Assembly: GCA_002812745.2 (NCBI GenBank)
Contig: NCSJ02000004.1
Location: 186,001 to 250,000, forward strand
Reading direction: 5' to 3'
DNA: 64,000 nt
Source: Scytalidium lignicola
Lineage: Eukaryota > Ascomycota > Leotiomycetes
Numbering within the stretch: the stretch's first letter is position 1; each line of letters starts with the position of its first letter. Below the pieces are notes generated by a model. It was not told the origin of the DNA. It saw only the letters and a program-made list of their open reading frames with translations, and made no database searches. The position numbers and the translations under genes are program-made. This document shows, piece after piece, positions 45,048 to 55,724 of this stretch.

Positions 45048-46726
45048 TTTCCGAAAACCTAACCAGTACAATAAGCTTAAAATTTGAAAGCTTTGTATCG
45101 TCTATAGAGGTTGCCTAGACGGCAGGTGGCGTCAGGGCCTGTGAGAGGACCAGAGGAAGAAGAGTCCCAAAGATGATAAACGAATTATTGTTTATAAAAG
45201 AGTGTCTATGAAGAAGGGGGCTCATGCTTCCTATGTAATATTGAGCGCAAATGATAAACTATTAAAGAACCATCTACGTACGGGTCGGCGTCATCTCGAG
45301 GCTCCAATCTTGGGCTGTGTGGCTGAAAAGCGTGTGGCTAACGCCATCGCGCTAAAGAGGTTAAAGCTGTGATTGGCTAGCAAAACCAATCTTGTAGCCT
45401 TGTGTTTATAACGTGACTGAATTGTTCCTGGGACTAGCTCAAGTGGTAACTTTCAATTCTTGAAAACCATCCGAGGCCTCTAGAGTTTGTAGAATACCAC
45501 AAGGCCTGCATGTCTTGCTTCGGCGTTAGTCTCCAATATGGTCGGTGCCGATCCAATTTGGTAAGGCACCCAATTATGGGTTTTCGACTACAAGTTTCAG
45601 ATAGGTTAGGGCAATCTATAAGTTACCAGTCATCACAATTAAGAATGAATGGTCAATAACGATATATTCATGTTCTACTGGCGAGACTGGGCAGGATGAT
45701 GCTAGGGCCGCTTTCCCACTAGCTCGAAGATGCTCAAAGTTACCTACTCGCGGTGGATCACTACGTAGTTGCCCCTCGCGCAATACAGTATCTAAGTGTG
45801 ATGTGAGAAGTAGCTTCTGAGTTCAAGAAGTCGTAGTAGATCATCTTTACTACAGCACCGCTAGCAATTTCCTAAATTTTCCCATACATTTTTTGACAAG
45901 CTGTAACCTGAAGTCTTAGTTTCTCGGGTTTTTTCACGAGGATAACGCATTATATTTTACATAAGAATCAAGAATCCTAAAACGGTTGAATTTTGACAAA
46001 TCTCTTCTGTACCTGATTTGCAAACCGTCTAAAATAGATAGCTAATTAACGAGATCCATCACAACCCACTTTGAACTAACGGCACTTAAAACACCATCGT
46101 ATATAACTACAAAGAGCCTGATTTTGAAGTAGATGAATGATATACAATAATATGCGCGGCTCACAAGATGCTTTCATCCCACCCGATTGCAGACTGGTAT
46201 GTAGTGAGGAATCAGTAATTGCGATTCTATATCCTACAATTCCCTAGAGAAGTCTTTCTCTCATAAAACTGCCTTGATCCGCAAAATATATAAAACTCTT
46301 TGGGGTATTACTTCTGGATACAGTAACTTAATATGGGAGTTTTAGTAATGTTTGGTGGAAGTTGAGTTGGGCATGGATACGAGCACTGTAGACATCCTCG
46401 CCAATGACAGACTGTAAGCCACCAATGTTGATGATCCACGCGCTAAAAGTTGGGACCAGCTCCAACAACGACACTTCTATCTTTATCTTTTATCGTCGAC
46501 CTGCCCACGGCCATGCGTTGGTGACAAACAGCGAGATCTTTAAGGGCTGTATCTGCCTCTCCGACGAGGTGCTCCTTTTGCCTGCGACGCGCTCCTGATC
46601 CAGGGCTTTCTCTGTCGACAGTTTCGAGTTGCGACGCATTTCGGGCTTCTGGACCATCCCACGTTAGTGCTACTCAAGCTCTTGCGCACCCCTCGATTTG
46701 CCATAACATCAACCATCTGATTCACG
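45048..46726. promoter_or_regulatory. Divergent upstream region of RAD26 and YAK1
   Basis: 1.68 kb between two start codons with no recognisable gene. The rightmost 300 bp probably form the YAK1 5' leader. Confidence 0.45.
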
Positions 46727-49648
46727 ATGGATCAATGGCAGTCATACCCCGACTCCACGGGGTCTTCCAGGAGGTATAATGGTAACACGTCGAATCAGTC
46801 CCAGATGCCAAGAGATTACAACAGCAACGGCCAAACCCAACCCCCAGCTGGGTTTACCTACGAACAGTATCAGAACGCAATGGTGGGAAATTCTCAAGCT
46901 ACCGGAGCCTCGCCTCCTTCAACATCACAAGTGAGAGACGGTAATGGAGATGTGGCGATGCAGGACGCAGGAGATCCTTACAGCGGCATGAAATACCCAA
47001 TGCGACCCCACCACCAGCAGCATCTTTCTGGAAGCCGAACTGTACCACACTATTCAAACCAAGAGCCGTCTTCAGCAGCACAGCGTTATTCTCCCATGGA
47101 TACTCTTTCTCCAACATCTCCATATGTTTCTTCGCCGCAGCAAAGTCAGTATGGCCCCCAAGCGGCAAGTCATCGCCAATCACCAACGAGACCAGGAAGT
47201 TATTCTTCTGCAAACTCATATTACAACAACCGCCAGCAAGTGCAGCAACTACCACCTATAACCCCTTATTCGTCAAACAACGAGAGTTATCCAGCCTCCG
47301 CAATTACGCAGCTGAATGCTGTATTTGGGAATGACCCAAAATCTCCTAGTCGAAGACCAGTTATGCAATCTTCTCAAGGACCTCCTGGGAAGGGACCCGT
47401 TCCAGAGTTTATCAAAGTGCGCTCTATGTCAGATTTGAAGCCTAGAGTAAACTCTCAGCCAGCCTTCCGAAGAGCAAACCCAGAGGGGGGATTCATAAGT
47501 GTAAGATCATATTTAATCAAAGCTGCCTTAATATATGCTAATGTTTTGCATATAGCCATTGCAAGCTCTTACTAGTCACCTTCCATCGACATACCGAATT
47601 TGTAACCCAAGCTTTAAGTATGAATCATCACGGAATCCAAGGCGAGTCCTCACCAAACCAAGCAAGGGAGTGAAGAACGACGGATACGACAACGAGGACA
47701 GCGACTACATACTTTATGTGAATGATATTCTTGGATCGGAGGAGACTGGCCATAAGTATATTTGAATTCCATCGTTTCTGGAACCTTTTAAACTGATGAA
47801 AACCTTAGAAACCGATATCTTATTCTTGATGTCCTTGGCCAAGGCACATTTGGCCAGGTCGTGAAGTGTCAAAATCTCAAGACTCAAGAGGTTGTTGCAG
47901 TAAAGGTGATAAAAAATAGAACCGCATATTTCAACCAGAGTATGATGGAAGTGTCTGTCCTAGACCTGGTAAGGCGACTCATCCAACCGCACAGGGTAGT
48001 ACATTTGTTAACCTTATCCCAGCTTAACAGTAAGCTCGATAAGAATGATGACCATCATCTTCTCCGATTAAAGGACACTTTCATCCACCGACAACATCTT
48101 TGTCTTGTATTCGAGTTATTGAGTGTTAATCTATACGAATTGATTAAGCAGAACCAATTCCGAGGATTGAGCACTACTCTCGTTCGAGTATTTGCACAGC
48201 AGCTTTTGAATGGACTTAGCCTTCTCAATAAGGCACGTCTGATACACTGTGATCTCAAGCCTGAAAACATCTTGCTCAAGAACCTTGAAAGCCCAATAAT
48301 TAAAATAATTGATTTCGGTTCAGCTTGTGATGAGAGACAGACTGTATATACCTACATACAGTCGAGATTCTATCGATCCCCCGAAGTTCTGCTAGGTCTT
48401 CCGTATTCGTCAGCAATCGATATGTGGTCTCTAGGCTGCATAGTGGTCGAGCTCTTTTTGGGACTGCCATTATTCCCTGGTTCATCAGAATACAACCAAG
48501 TCTCGCGAATCGTGGAGATGCTTGGTAACCCACCAAACTGGATGCTCGAAATGGGAAAGCAAGCTGGGGAATTTTTCGAGAAGAGACACGATGTAGATGA
48601 TTATGGGAGAAGGACATATCATCTCAAGAGCATAGAACAATATTCCCGTGAGCATGGGACTAAAGAACAGCCGAGCAAGAAATATTTCCAAGCAACTACT
48701 CTCCCTGAGATTATTCGATCGTACCCAATGCCCAGGAAGAATATGAAACAGAGCGAGATAGATCGAGGTGAGTCAGCTATTATACGACTGTAACCTTGTA
48801 CTGATGCATATTATATAGAAATGAATAACAGGGTTGCGTTTATCGACTTTGTCCGTGGACTACTTAATATCAATCCACTGGAACGGTGGTCCCCACAGCA
48901 GGCAAAACTGCACCCTTTTATTACACAGCAGAAGTATACTGGGCCATTTGTCCCTCCTATGAACCTCAAATCAAGCTCAATCAACAGATCACCAGCGCCA
49001 GGCACGCAGCAACAACAGCAAGCTGAAGCCTTAAGCAAGCAACGTGCGCAGGCAGCACAAGCTCAAGCTACCGCCCAGGTTCATTCCGCGGCCCAGTCAG
49101 GTTATGTTGCAGCGGCGCCGATTAACCAATACCAACAACAGCAGCCCCCAGCTCAGGCTCCGCCCATGTATAATAACAATAATATGTACTCACCAACTAC
49201 CAGCCATCAAGCGCCACCGCCATACCCCTCCCAACAAGTTGCGCAATACAATCAGATGGGCATGATGAATCAGCCACCTACACAAATGCCAGCAGTCCAG
49301 TATGGGGCGCCATCTCAGCAGCAAAGTCTGTACGCTCAAGCAACTGTGCGGTCCGGACGTCAGAGAGCCTCGACAATGGAGGTTCAACAGGGCGGCATCC
49401 CACCAGCAATACAAAGAGTTGCTAGCCATCTTGATCCAAATCAACCTATCAGATTACAGCCAAGCCCTGCGTACTATCCACCGCCTCCTGACGGAGCTCC
49501 TGATGGAAATCCCGGGAGTGCACGAAGGAGAGGTAGTAGAGCCACACAAGGTGGTCAGGGTAATCCGCGTAGCAATCGTGATTTTATCAGGAATCTTGAA
49601 GATCGCACCCTTGAAGAAGGCTTCATGGGACAGAATCAATGGCACTAA
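46727..49648 (+). CDS. YAK1: Yak1 dual-specificity (DYRK-family) protein kinase
   Basis: Growth- and stress-responsive kinase acting opposite to PKA/TOR signalling. Five exons: 46727-47500, 47556-47755, 47809-47968, 48023-48767 and 48819-49648, giving 902 residues. The N-terminal 300 residues are Gln/Ser/Pro-rich. The kinase domain begins near 326 after splicing (NRYLILDVLGQGTFGQVV), has the VAIK-type lysine in VVAVKVIKN, the catalytic loop HCDLKPENILL (about 453) and DFGSACDERQ. The DYRK activation loop TVYTYIQSRFYRSPEV includes the tyrosine pair that defines autophosphorylating DYRKs. Exon 5 adds FIDFVRGLLNINPLERW, closing the kinase fold, and a long Gln-rich tail. Every junction is phase-consistent. 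Confidence 0.94.
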
Positions 49649-51114
49649 TCTAGTTATTGGAAACTAGGTATAGAGAGTGTCAACTCCACCAACAACATCA
49701 AGTAGGGCGATCGTGCTCGCTGTACTAAATACAATTTAGGGCTTAAATGTATTGTTAGGTTGGCACTATTTGCCCTAACTATTGCGTTGACCAAGTAGTC
49801 AAACGGGTTGGTTAACACTGGAAGAGTACCAGATACCTTATCATCTACTACCAACCTTGGTGGCTTACGTCTATTTCATTATATCATAACAGTGAAGAGG
49901 CCGGGTTTTTTATGCGAAGGACATGCTGCGTACTGGGTTGTGGATAAATTGTCCACCGGGGATTTGGTCATGGCTTTATATTGCTGAATGAATGAGCCTA
50001 TACATGTAATTTATGGACATTGCATGGGATACATGCGAGGGGCGCTAACATTTAACTCGAAGTTAAAGATTCTTTAAATTTATGAATATCGGGTGCCGCC
50101 TGTGAGACTGTGTGACGTCGAGTTGATATAAACAGCGCTTGATATCACTCCATCTTGTTCCAAGGTAGGCAATATACTAGATCGTCACCCAACCCAGGCG
50201 TAGGAAGAAGCCAAACACAAGTGTCCCTCATGACGCTTGTTTCTCTTTTCTTCATTCTTGATTCTTCCTAATTAGTTCTACAATGCTCAGCTAGAAATAA
50301 GATAATACAGTTAAGTACCGCTGCTATGTTCTGTATCAAGAAGGTTGCTGACATCATTAGTAGGCTATCAGGGCATCAGCTACATATATTATTATGGGGA
50401 TCCAGAAAGTCCCTCATCTTCCTCAGCAAATATCAGCCCATCCCATCGCCGTAGCACCACTAGTGAAAACTATCCATCATCCGGGAAGGACGAGTGACTT
50501 CGCTAAGTTCTCCAACTTTGATTACGGCTCTGAAGACTGGTCTATCGGCACAAAGTATACCACAGGAAGGGCTAGGGAGCGTACTTCATTAACTAGTTTG
50601 GATATTGGGATGTTCTTATTGGTTGCTAGTATTCTTATAGGGCTTGTTGTGTTGTTGGCTACCTTAAGTGAGAGGAGAAGAAGATGGAATTACAAGAATG
50701 GGTATAAATTGTGTGAGCGCTTAGGCCGGAGGACTGTATGACCTTCAAGATTGTTTCATGTGAGGTTGAGTTTTTAGAGTAGTGGAGAGTGGAATTGGAC
50801 CAGAAAGAGTTTATAATAGCTGCAGAGGCACTAAGCTATGAGCATAATCAGCTAAACTTGTAGGAGAGGATTGGGCGTAGATACGTTTTTCAAAACAGTC
50901 CGGAATACCCTAAATTATTAACTAGAATGACATGTCTTTAAGGAGTCGTCACTTTTCATATAACTCATTCTATGCCTATCATATCGAAGGCCTACCTAAA
51001 CACCCATAATTCCAGAATATCCATATTTCAGTAGAATACATTTAACAGAGCCGACCTCGCAGGTTCAGGATAGTGGTAGTATAGAGATCATTGTCCTTAT
51101 CGTTTTCGTTGGCC
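49649..51114. other. Intergenic region with one small ORF
   Basis: 1.47 kb between YAK1 and the RRM gene, AT-rich; apart from the small membrane-protein ORF at 50394 nothing is recognised. Confidence 0.4.
50394..50741 (+). CDS. Hypothetical 115-residue single-pass membrane protein
   Basis: ATG-initiated ORF not recognised as any family. It has a soluble N-terminal part and one clear hydrophobic helix near residues 72-93 (IGMFLLVASILIGLVVLLA), followed at once by a strongly basic stretch (SERRRRW), a positive-inside pattern. The helix and charge boundary argue mildly for a real gene. Small size, isolation in AT-rich DNA and lack of known relatives argue against. Could be chance. Confidence 0.3.
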   Translation: MGIQKVPHLPQQISAHPIAVAPLVKTIHHPGRTSDFAKFSNFDYGSEDWSIGTKYTTGRARERTSLTSLDIGMFLLVASILIGLVVLLATLSERRRRWNYKNGYKLCERLGRRTV

Positions 51115-52333
51115 TCACCTGTAGCCACGACCTCGGTCTCGATTACCTCCACGTCCACGTATATTGTTGCGTCTCCCAATAAGATTATCACTGTAAAGTC
51201 CTTGAACTTTTCCTTTATCATTGTGATTATTATCCACATCCATGCTATTGTTAAATCCATACGATCCATCCATAACGTCGCCGTTGTCATAATTCTTTCG
51301 TCCATTTCTAGTACGGGTATCTGGCCAAGAATCATCAGAATGATCTACAACAATGTCACCTCGAGGGCCAAGCGGAGTAATTGATCTCGGAGTATGTGTC
51401 GTTGGAACAGAAGTGCTGCTCAGGAGTTTAGATGTTGATACAGTATTCCCGACTTTATGATAAACGTGCAAAAGATGGCCATCTGCCTGCAGCCCATTCT
51501 ATGGGTTAGTATTGCCTAATTAAATATAAAACTGTGGAAGACTTGCCGTCTGATTGTTGAAAGTTTCAACAACCGCATCTGCCCCCTCTTTTGACTCGAA
51601 TATGATTTCTGCAATGACTTGGGGCCTCTGGGCAATAATCCGACAGTTCAGAGTTATCCCGCCAACTGGTGTTACGGCGCTTTCTATATCTGCAGCAGTG
51701 GTACCGTGTGCAAAGTTCTTTGCCATGACTATATACGGGCCAGCCAACCCTCGAATGGACATTCCTGGTGCCGAGGCTAGGGGAGCAACTAAATTGAACT
51801 GACTGTTTAGAGCTGGGGATGAAGCAGAGCCATTGAGTGTTCTTTGAAGTCGATCAGCACGCGCCATGCGTGCAGCTTTCGGTGCGCGTGGTGGTAACTG
51901 CGATACTCGAGAAGCTCCTGGGTTATTTAAAGTATGAAGATCATGTGTCCACTCTGCATCAACGTTTCCAACAGCTGTTTTTACCGGCTTTTGGCTGGAT
52001 CTTGGCATAGCTGAAACAGCTCGCTGTATCTTTGTTAATTCCTGTGCAGCAATTTCTTAACAATACCTGCTGACCTTTGCAATTCCTACTCTGCTAGCAA
52101 GAGATGGCCCAGCACCAGGCTTACGATTGTTTAGCATACCTGCGCCTGAAGCGCTTGACCTACGCCCTTTACCGAATATTTCCTGAGCAAGAGCCTCATT
52201 TTTGCGCCGCTGGCGATCTGTATTGATATTAATGATGCGATTGATACTTTGGGAATGACTTGGAAGTTCTGCGCTTAGTAGTACCTGCGTTAATGATGGC
52301 CTCGAAGTCGACGGCACTTTTGCCGGGAGCCAT
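51115..52333 (-). CDS. RRM-domain RNA-binding protein with RG-rich C-terminus
   Basis: Exons 52333-52285, 52217-52075, 52023-51547 and 51498-51115, giving 350 residues. The start is the ATG at 52333 (MAPGKSAVDFEAIINA), which splices to DRQRRKNEALAQEIFGKG. A single RRM-like domain lies at about 155-245: GPYIVMAKNFAHGTTAADIE (RNP2 side), then PQVIAEIIFESKEGADAVVE (RNP1 side), and LLHVYHK. The tail ends in an Arg/Gly-rich stretch (GRGGNRDRGRGYR) typical of RNA-binding proteins. I cannot name an orthologue; the layout resembles nuclear RNA-export adaptors, loosely. Intron 3 uses a GC donor (GCAAGT) with a perfect TACTAAC branch and TAG acceptor. Intron 2 has a weak GTCAGC donor. An extra 3' intron starting at GTGAGG (51116) could alter the last residues. 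Confidence 0.75.
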
Positions 52334-53300
52334 AAGATCTGAATTGCGAAATTGACAAACTAATCTAAAGCAGTCGCAGGATAATATATTAGGAGCCGGT
52401 CAGGGAACAAGGGATTGTAGTCAAAAAAGAGCGGATGGCGAAGAAGTGGTGGATAGCCGCAGTACGCATGGAAGTGAATTTTGAGAGGTGGTTAACTGGT
52501 CTTACATAGCTTTACGCGAGGCAGACGCGCTGGTTAGCCTTCCCGTACGCCCTGCTGGACATTACGGGTATAAGTAGGTGAGGCTACGCATGTGGGGTGA
52601 CTGCTAATAAATTAAGTGTCAGCCTTCTCTCCATGTCTGCACTACATCCATAAACTTTCCCCAATATAGCAGTCTTGATAGGCAGTTTGCACAGGCGCAG
52701 TAAGACATGCACTGGTCTCAAAAACAAAGCACTCAAGTGTCAATCATTCCCGTCTCAATCATGCAATACCCATCGTTCTTTTATAATTTCTTTCACAAAG
52801 GGGCCCGCAGAAATCCATCAAAGGAATTGGCTGAGGACAACCGCTATTGTTGATTTAATCCAGATATCATAATAGAATAACCACACACACCCAGAGAAAT
52901 CTCGTTCATTATAAGATGCAGGTATTAATGAGCATGGCTTACATGCTTCTATAAGGGTAAGATTAAGATAACTAGTACGAGTGAAGGGGGTAAGATACAT
53001 CTCTGATTATGTTAATATCATCCTAAGAAAGAGCAATTCCTGAACACATAGAGAATGAAATAAAAGTGTGTGAGATTATAGTGAGCAGACTTACATAGAA
53101 TAACATTTGCCCGCTGTCTATGAAACCAGTCTCTATTTAAAGTATGAAAATAAGATGGATGGTATAAAATTTATTATCTGATAAAATAATGTACACGATA
53201 TTACAGTTGGGTGATTGGGTGGCAAGTCCCTCAAGGGATATGTTGCCTTTCCATTCATTGCCCTTCTTTTGACGGGGCTACATTCCCTTCCGCCGATGCC
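52334..53300. other. Intergenic region
   Basis: 967 bp between the RRM gene start and the PPR gene stop. AT-rich; I see nothing beyond presumed promoter and 3' UTR. Confidence 0.45.
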
Positions 53301-55415
53301 CTATTCCGCTTTAAACGAGAGGTCTAAGGGTTGTGCATTTCCAATAAGTCGGTTCTGAGCATCCTTGGGCGATGCTCCTGGCTGACCATTTACATGATTA
53401 AACCTCGTCACAAATGCTGTAAGCTTGCGGCGCTCTGCATCTAATCCCTTGTGCATACTCTGTTGTACAAGACCTTTATTCATTAGTAGGTCAATTGCGC
53501 CAATGATCCTCCTAATCAGTCGCTGGAAAGAATCCACGAATTCGATATCGGCAGTTGGTAAACGACTCCCAAGTTTTCGTGGGTCACCATAGGTAGCATA
53601 AGATCTGAGATTGAGAACAAAGGGATTAACACGTTGCAGAGCGCGCAGAATCTGTCTTCCTTGAGCGTACTTCGTCAGATCCAGTTGACCTTGCGGCATG
53701 CTTTTCTCTGCCTGGGCCGCGGCTGATACTGCAAGGTGCAAATACGAAATAAGGGCATTGATGTCTGGGACTTCAAGAGCGCGTTCCATCAAATCAAGGA
53801 TCTTCCCTGCATTAGCGAAAGCACTCAGGTTGTTTTTATCCCGTTCACAAGTCGACATAGCAATCCGAAAAGTCTTTGGCCCCATATCATCTAAAGACAT
53901 CTTCTGAAGAATCTCAACCGCTTGGGTACTAGCTCTTGCTATTCGAAGAATCCGTAAGTATGCGTGAAAGTTCTCAGCATCTGGTTTGATTTCATGCTTA
54001 TTAACAAACAGATCCCAGTATTGATCAGCGGGCCCTTTTAACCGCAATTTTAGAAGGGCATCTATAGCGAGCGAAATCGTATTCTGTCCAGGTTTAGCAT
54101 ATGCGGTCGAAGTATTGGATCGAAGCTTTGGGAGATTAGAAGGACTAAATTCATCAGCTGGCAATAAAGAATGGCCTTCTTTGACCAAAGTAGATTCGCC
54201 CGCGTTTGAGGACAGGCATAGAGTTGCATCTCCACTTGTGTCCTTCTTGGCTTGAGTTGGAGCTTTTATACTTGGTGGAGCAGTAGCTCCATACTTAGGG
54301 AATTGTCGAGGAATGTGCATTGTTTGCTCAAGAAGAGAAAAGATATCATCCCAATCCCTCTCACTACCCATGAGTAGAATGCGGCCCATGGCACAAACTA
54401 GCTCCTCATCAATCCACATTTCTCCTTTATACCATGATTTGGTGATACCACCCCACATCCGCCGGGAATCTAGTATAACTTTTTGTCGATTGAGTTCCTT
54501 TTGAGCTGGAGTGAGATCGCTTCGTCGATCATTGATCGTGTGCAGACGCAATGCGTTGAATATAGTAGTGTACGAAAGGTTATTCGGTGCACGAAGGCCG
54601 ATCTCTGGCATCTGTGCTGCAATCCCAAACAGAGCATCTATATCTTGAGCCTTTGCACACATCTTCAACATTGCGTTCATGTGTATAGTGTTGGGTTTCA
54701 CCGGCGAATTTTGTGCGAACATCGAATGATATATTGATATTGCCTTTGCAAGTGCTTGGGTTGGATTAGGGTGAGCAGCGCAACCCCTAAAGATTATGGT
54801 ATATGTATGTGAATCAGGCTGTTGCGCTCTCTTCTTCATCTGTATTCTAGTTAGCATTATTCTTGAGTTAGCTTTAATTGTCGGACTCACTTCATGGTAT
54901 GTCTTGATCGCTGAATTCATTCGCCCTTTGCTCAATTGGTAATCTATCAAATGATTCCAGCTTACGGTGCATTGAACATCTTTGCTCGCTGCCCGAACAA
55001 TAACTTGAGCTTCATTGAATTCGTTCGCTCGAAGCTTTTCCCGGACAAAATCTGCAAGTTTAAGCGGATCCTTTAGATACTTGAGGTTCTTTCGAATAAC
55101 AACATCTTCTCTTGAAACAGGCTCAGTGTTTCGTTTGTGGAGAGGAGTAACGCCTCTTGATTCTAACCAGTTGTTTCTCTCTTCCGATCCTTTTGGTGGC
55201 CTAGATCGCGCAGTGCCTGCAAATTCTTTGCGCTCGTAGTGTGCAGCATCGCCACTCGCTCTTTGGATACCATCTCCTCTTCCCAGAGTAGGAACAGTAT
55301 ATTGTTTCCGAAAATCTCGATTCGTGTATCGCACAGACCGAAGAGTAGGAAATTTTACAGTAGAAACTCCGGTAAATGTTCGCAAGAACCGTCTCATGCA
55401 TGCATCGCAGCTCAT
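53301..55415 (-). CDS. Mitochondrial-type pentatricopeptide-repeat (PPR) protein
   Basis: Exons 55415-54891 and 54839-53301, giving 687 residues. The N-terminus is basic and acid-free after the first few residues (MRRFLRTFTGVSTVKFPTLR), in line with mitochondrial import. Helix-turn-helix PPR units follow: VSWNHLIDYQLSKGRMNSAI, then SHTYTIIFRGCAAHPNPTQA, NTIHMNAMLKMCAKAQDIDA and LSYTTIFNALRLHT, with further units near residues 430-500 (NFHAYLRILRIARASTQAVE). PPR proteins bind organellar RNA, so a role in mitochondrial transcript processing or the small ribosomal subunit is likely. The orthologue is unnamed here. The intron (54890-54840, 51 nt) has no stop and keeps frame, so unspliced ORF finding would insert 17 false residues between TYHE and MKKRAQQ. 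Diverges from POL1. Confidence 0.82.
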   Translation of the reverse strand: MSCDACMRRFLRTFTGVSTVKFPTLRSVRYTNRDFRKQYTVPTLGRGDGIQRASGDAAHYERKEFAGTARSRPPKGSEERNNWLESRGVTPLHKRNTEPVSREDVVIRKNLKYLKDPLKLADFVREKLRANEFNEAQVIVRAASKDVQCTVSWNHLIDYQLSKGRMNSAIKTYHEVSPTIKANSRIMLTRIQMKKRAQQPDSHTYTIIFRGCAAHPNPTQALAKAISIYHSMFAQNSPVKPNTIHMNAMLKMCAKAQDIDALFGIAAQMPEIGLRAPNNLSYTTIFNALRLHTINDRRSDLTPAQKELNRQKVILDSRRMWGGITKSWYKGEMWIDEELVCAMGRILLMGSERDWDDIFSLLEQTMHIPRQFPKYGATAPPSIKAPTQAKKDTSGDATLCLSSNAGESTLVKEGHSLLPADEFSPSNLPKLRSNTSTAYAKPGQNTISLAIDALLKLRLKGPADQYWDLFVNKHEIKPDAENFHAYLRILRIARASTQAVEILQKMSLDDMGPKTFRIAMSTCERDKNNLSAFANAGKILDLMERALEVPDINALISYLHLAVSAAAQAEKSMPQGQLDLTKYAQGRQILRALQRVNPFVLNLRSYATYGDPRKLGSRLPTADIEFVDSFQRLIRRIIGAIDLLMNKGLVQQSMHKGLDAERRKLTAFVTRFNHVNGQPGASPKDAQNRLIGNAQPLDLSFKAE

Positions 55416-55724
55416 GTTGATAATGCTACTCTCTGTAATAGGAAAGTTTTGCTGGACAAAATATTAAAATATTAATTATGTCGCGGTCGACCGCTAGCCT
55501 CTTCCAGCCTCTTAAGGTCCCGAGCTTTAATTATAGTGCAACGCCGGTAGAGACAGGGGTGTCGCGTTACCAGTATCTTGCGATTTCGCGTTTCGCGTCG
55601 TGCTGCTCCATTAACCTCGCGTACTATATGGTTTCTCTGCACCCAAATTTCCCCATTTATACCTGTTGACATATATTTTATCGTTCCGGTAGCCTTTTCT
55701 AGTATATGGTACTCATCCATCAAG
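55416..55724. promoter_or_regulatory. Bidirectional PPR/POL1 promoter with tandem TTTCGCG sites
   Basis: 309-bp spacer between divergent start codons. TTTCGCG occurs twice back to back (55584-55590 and 55591-55597), with a GTCGCGT at 55561-55567. TTTCGCG is an E2F/MBF-like core, appropriate for a replicative polymerase about 130 bp downstream. Function inferred. Confidence 0.5.
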
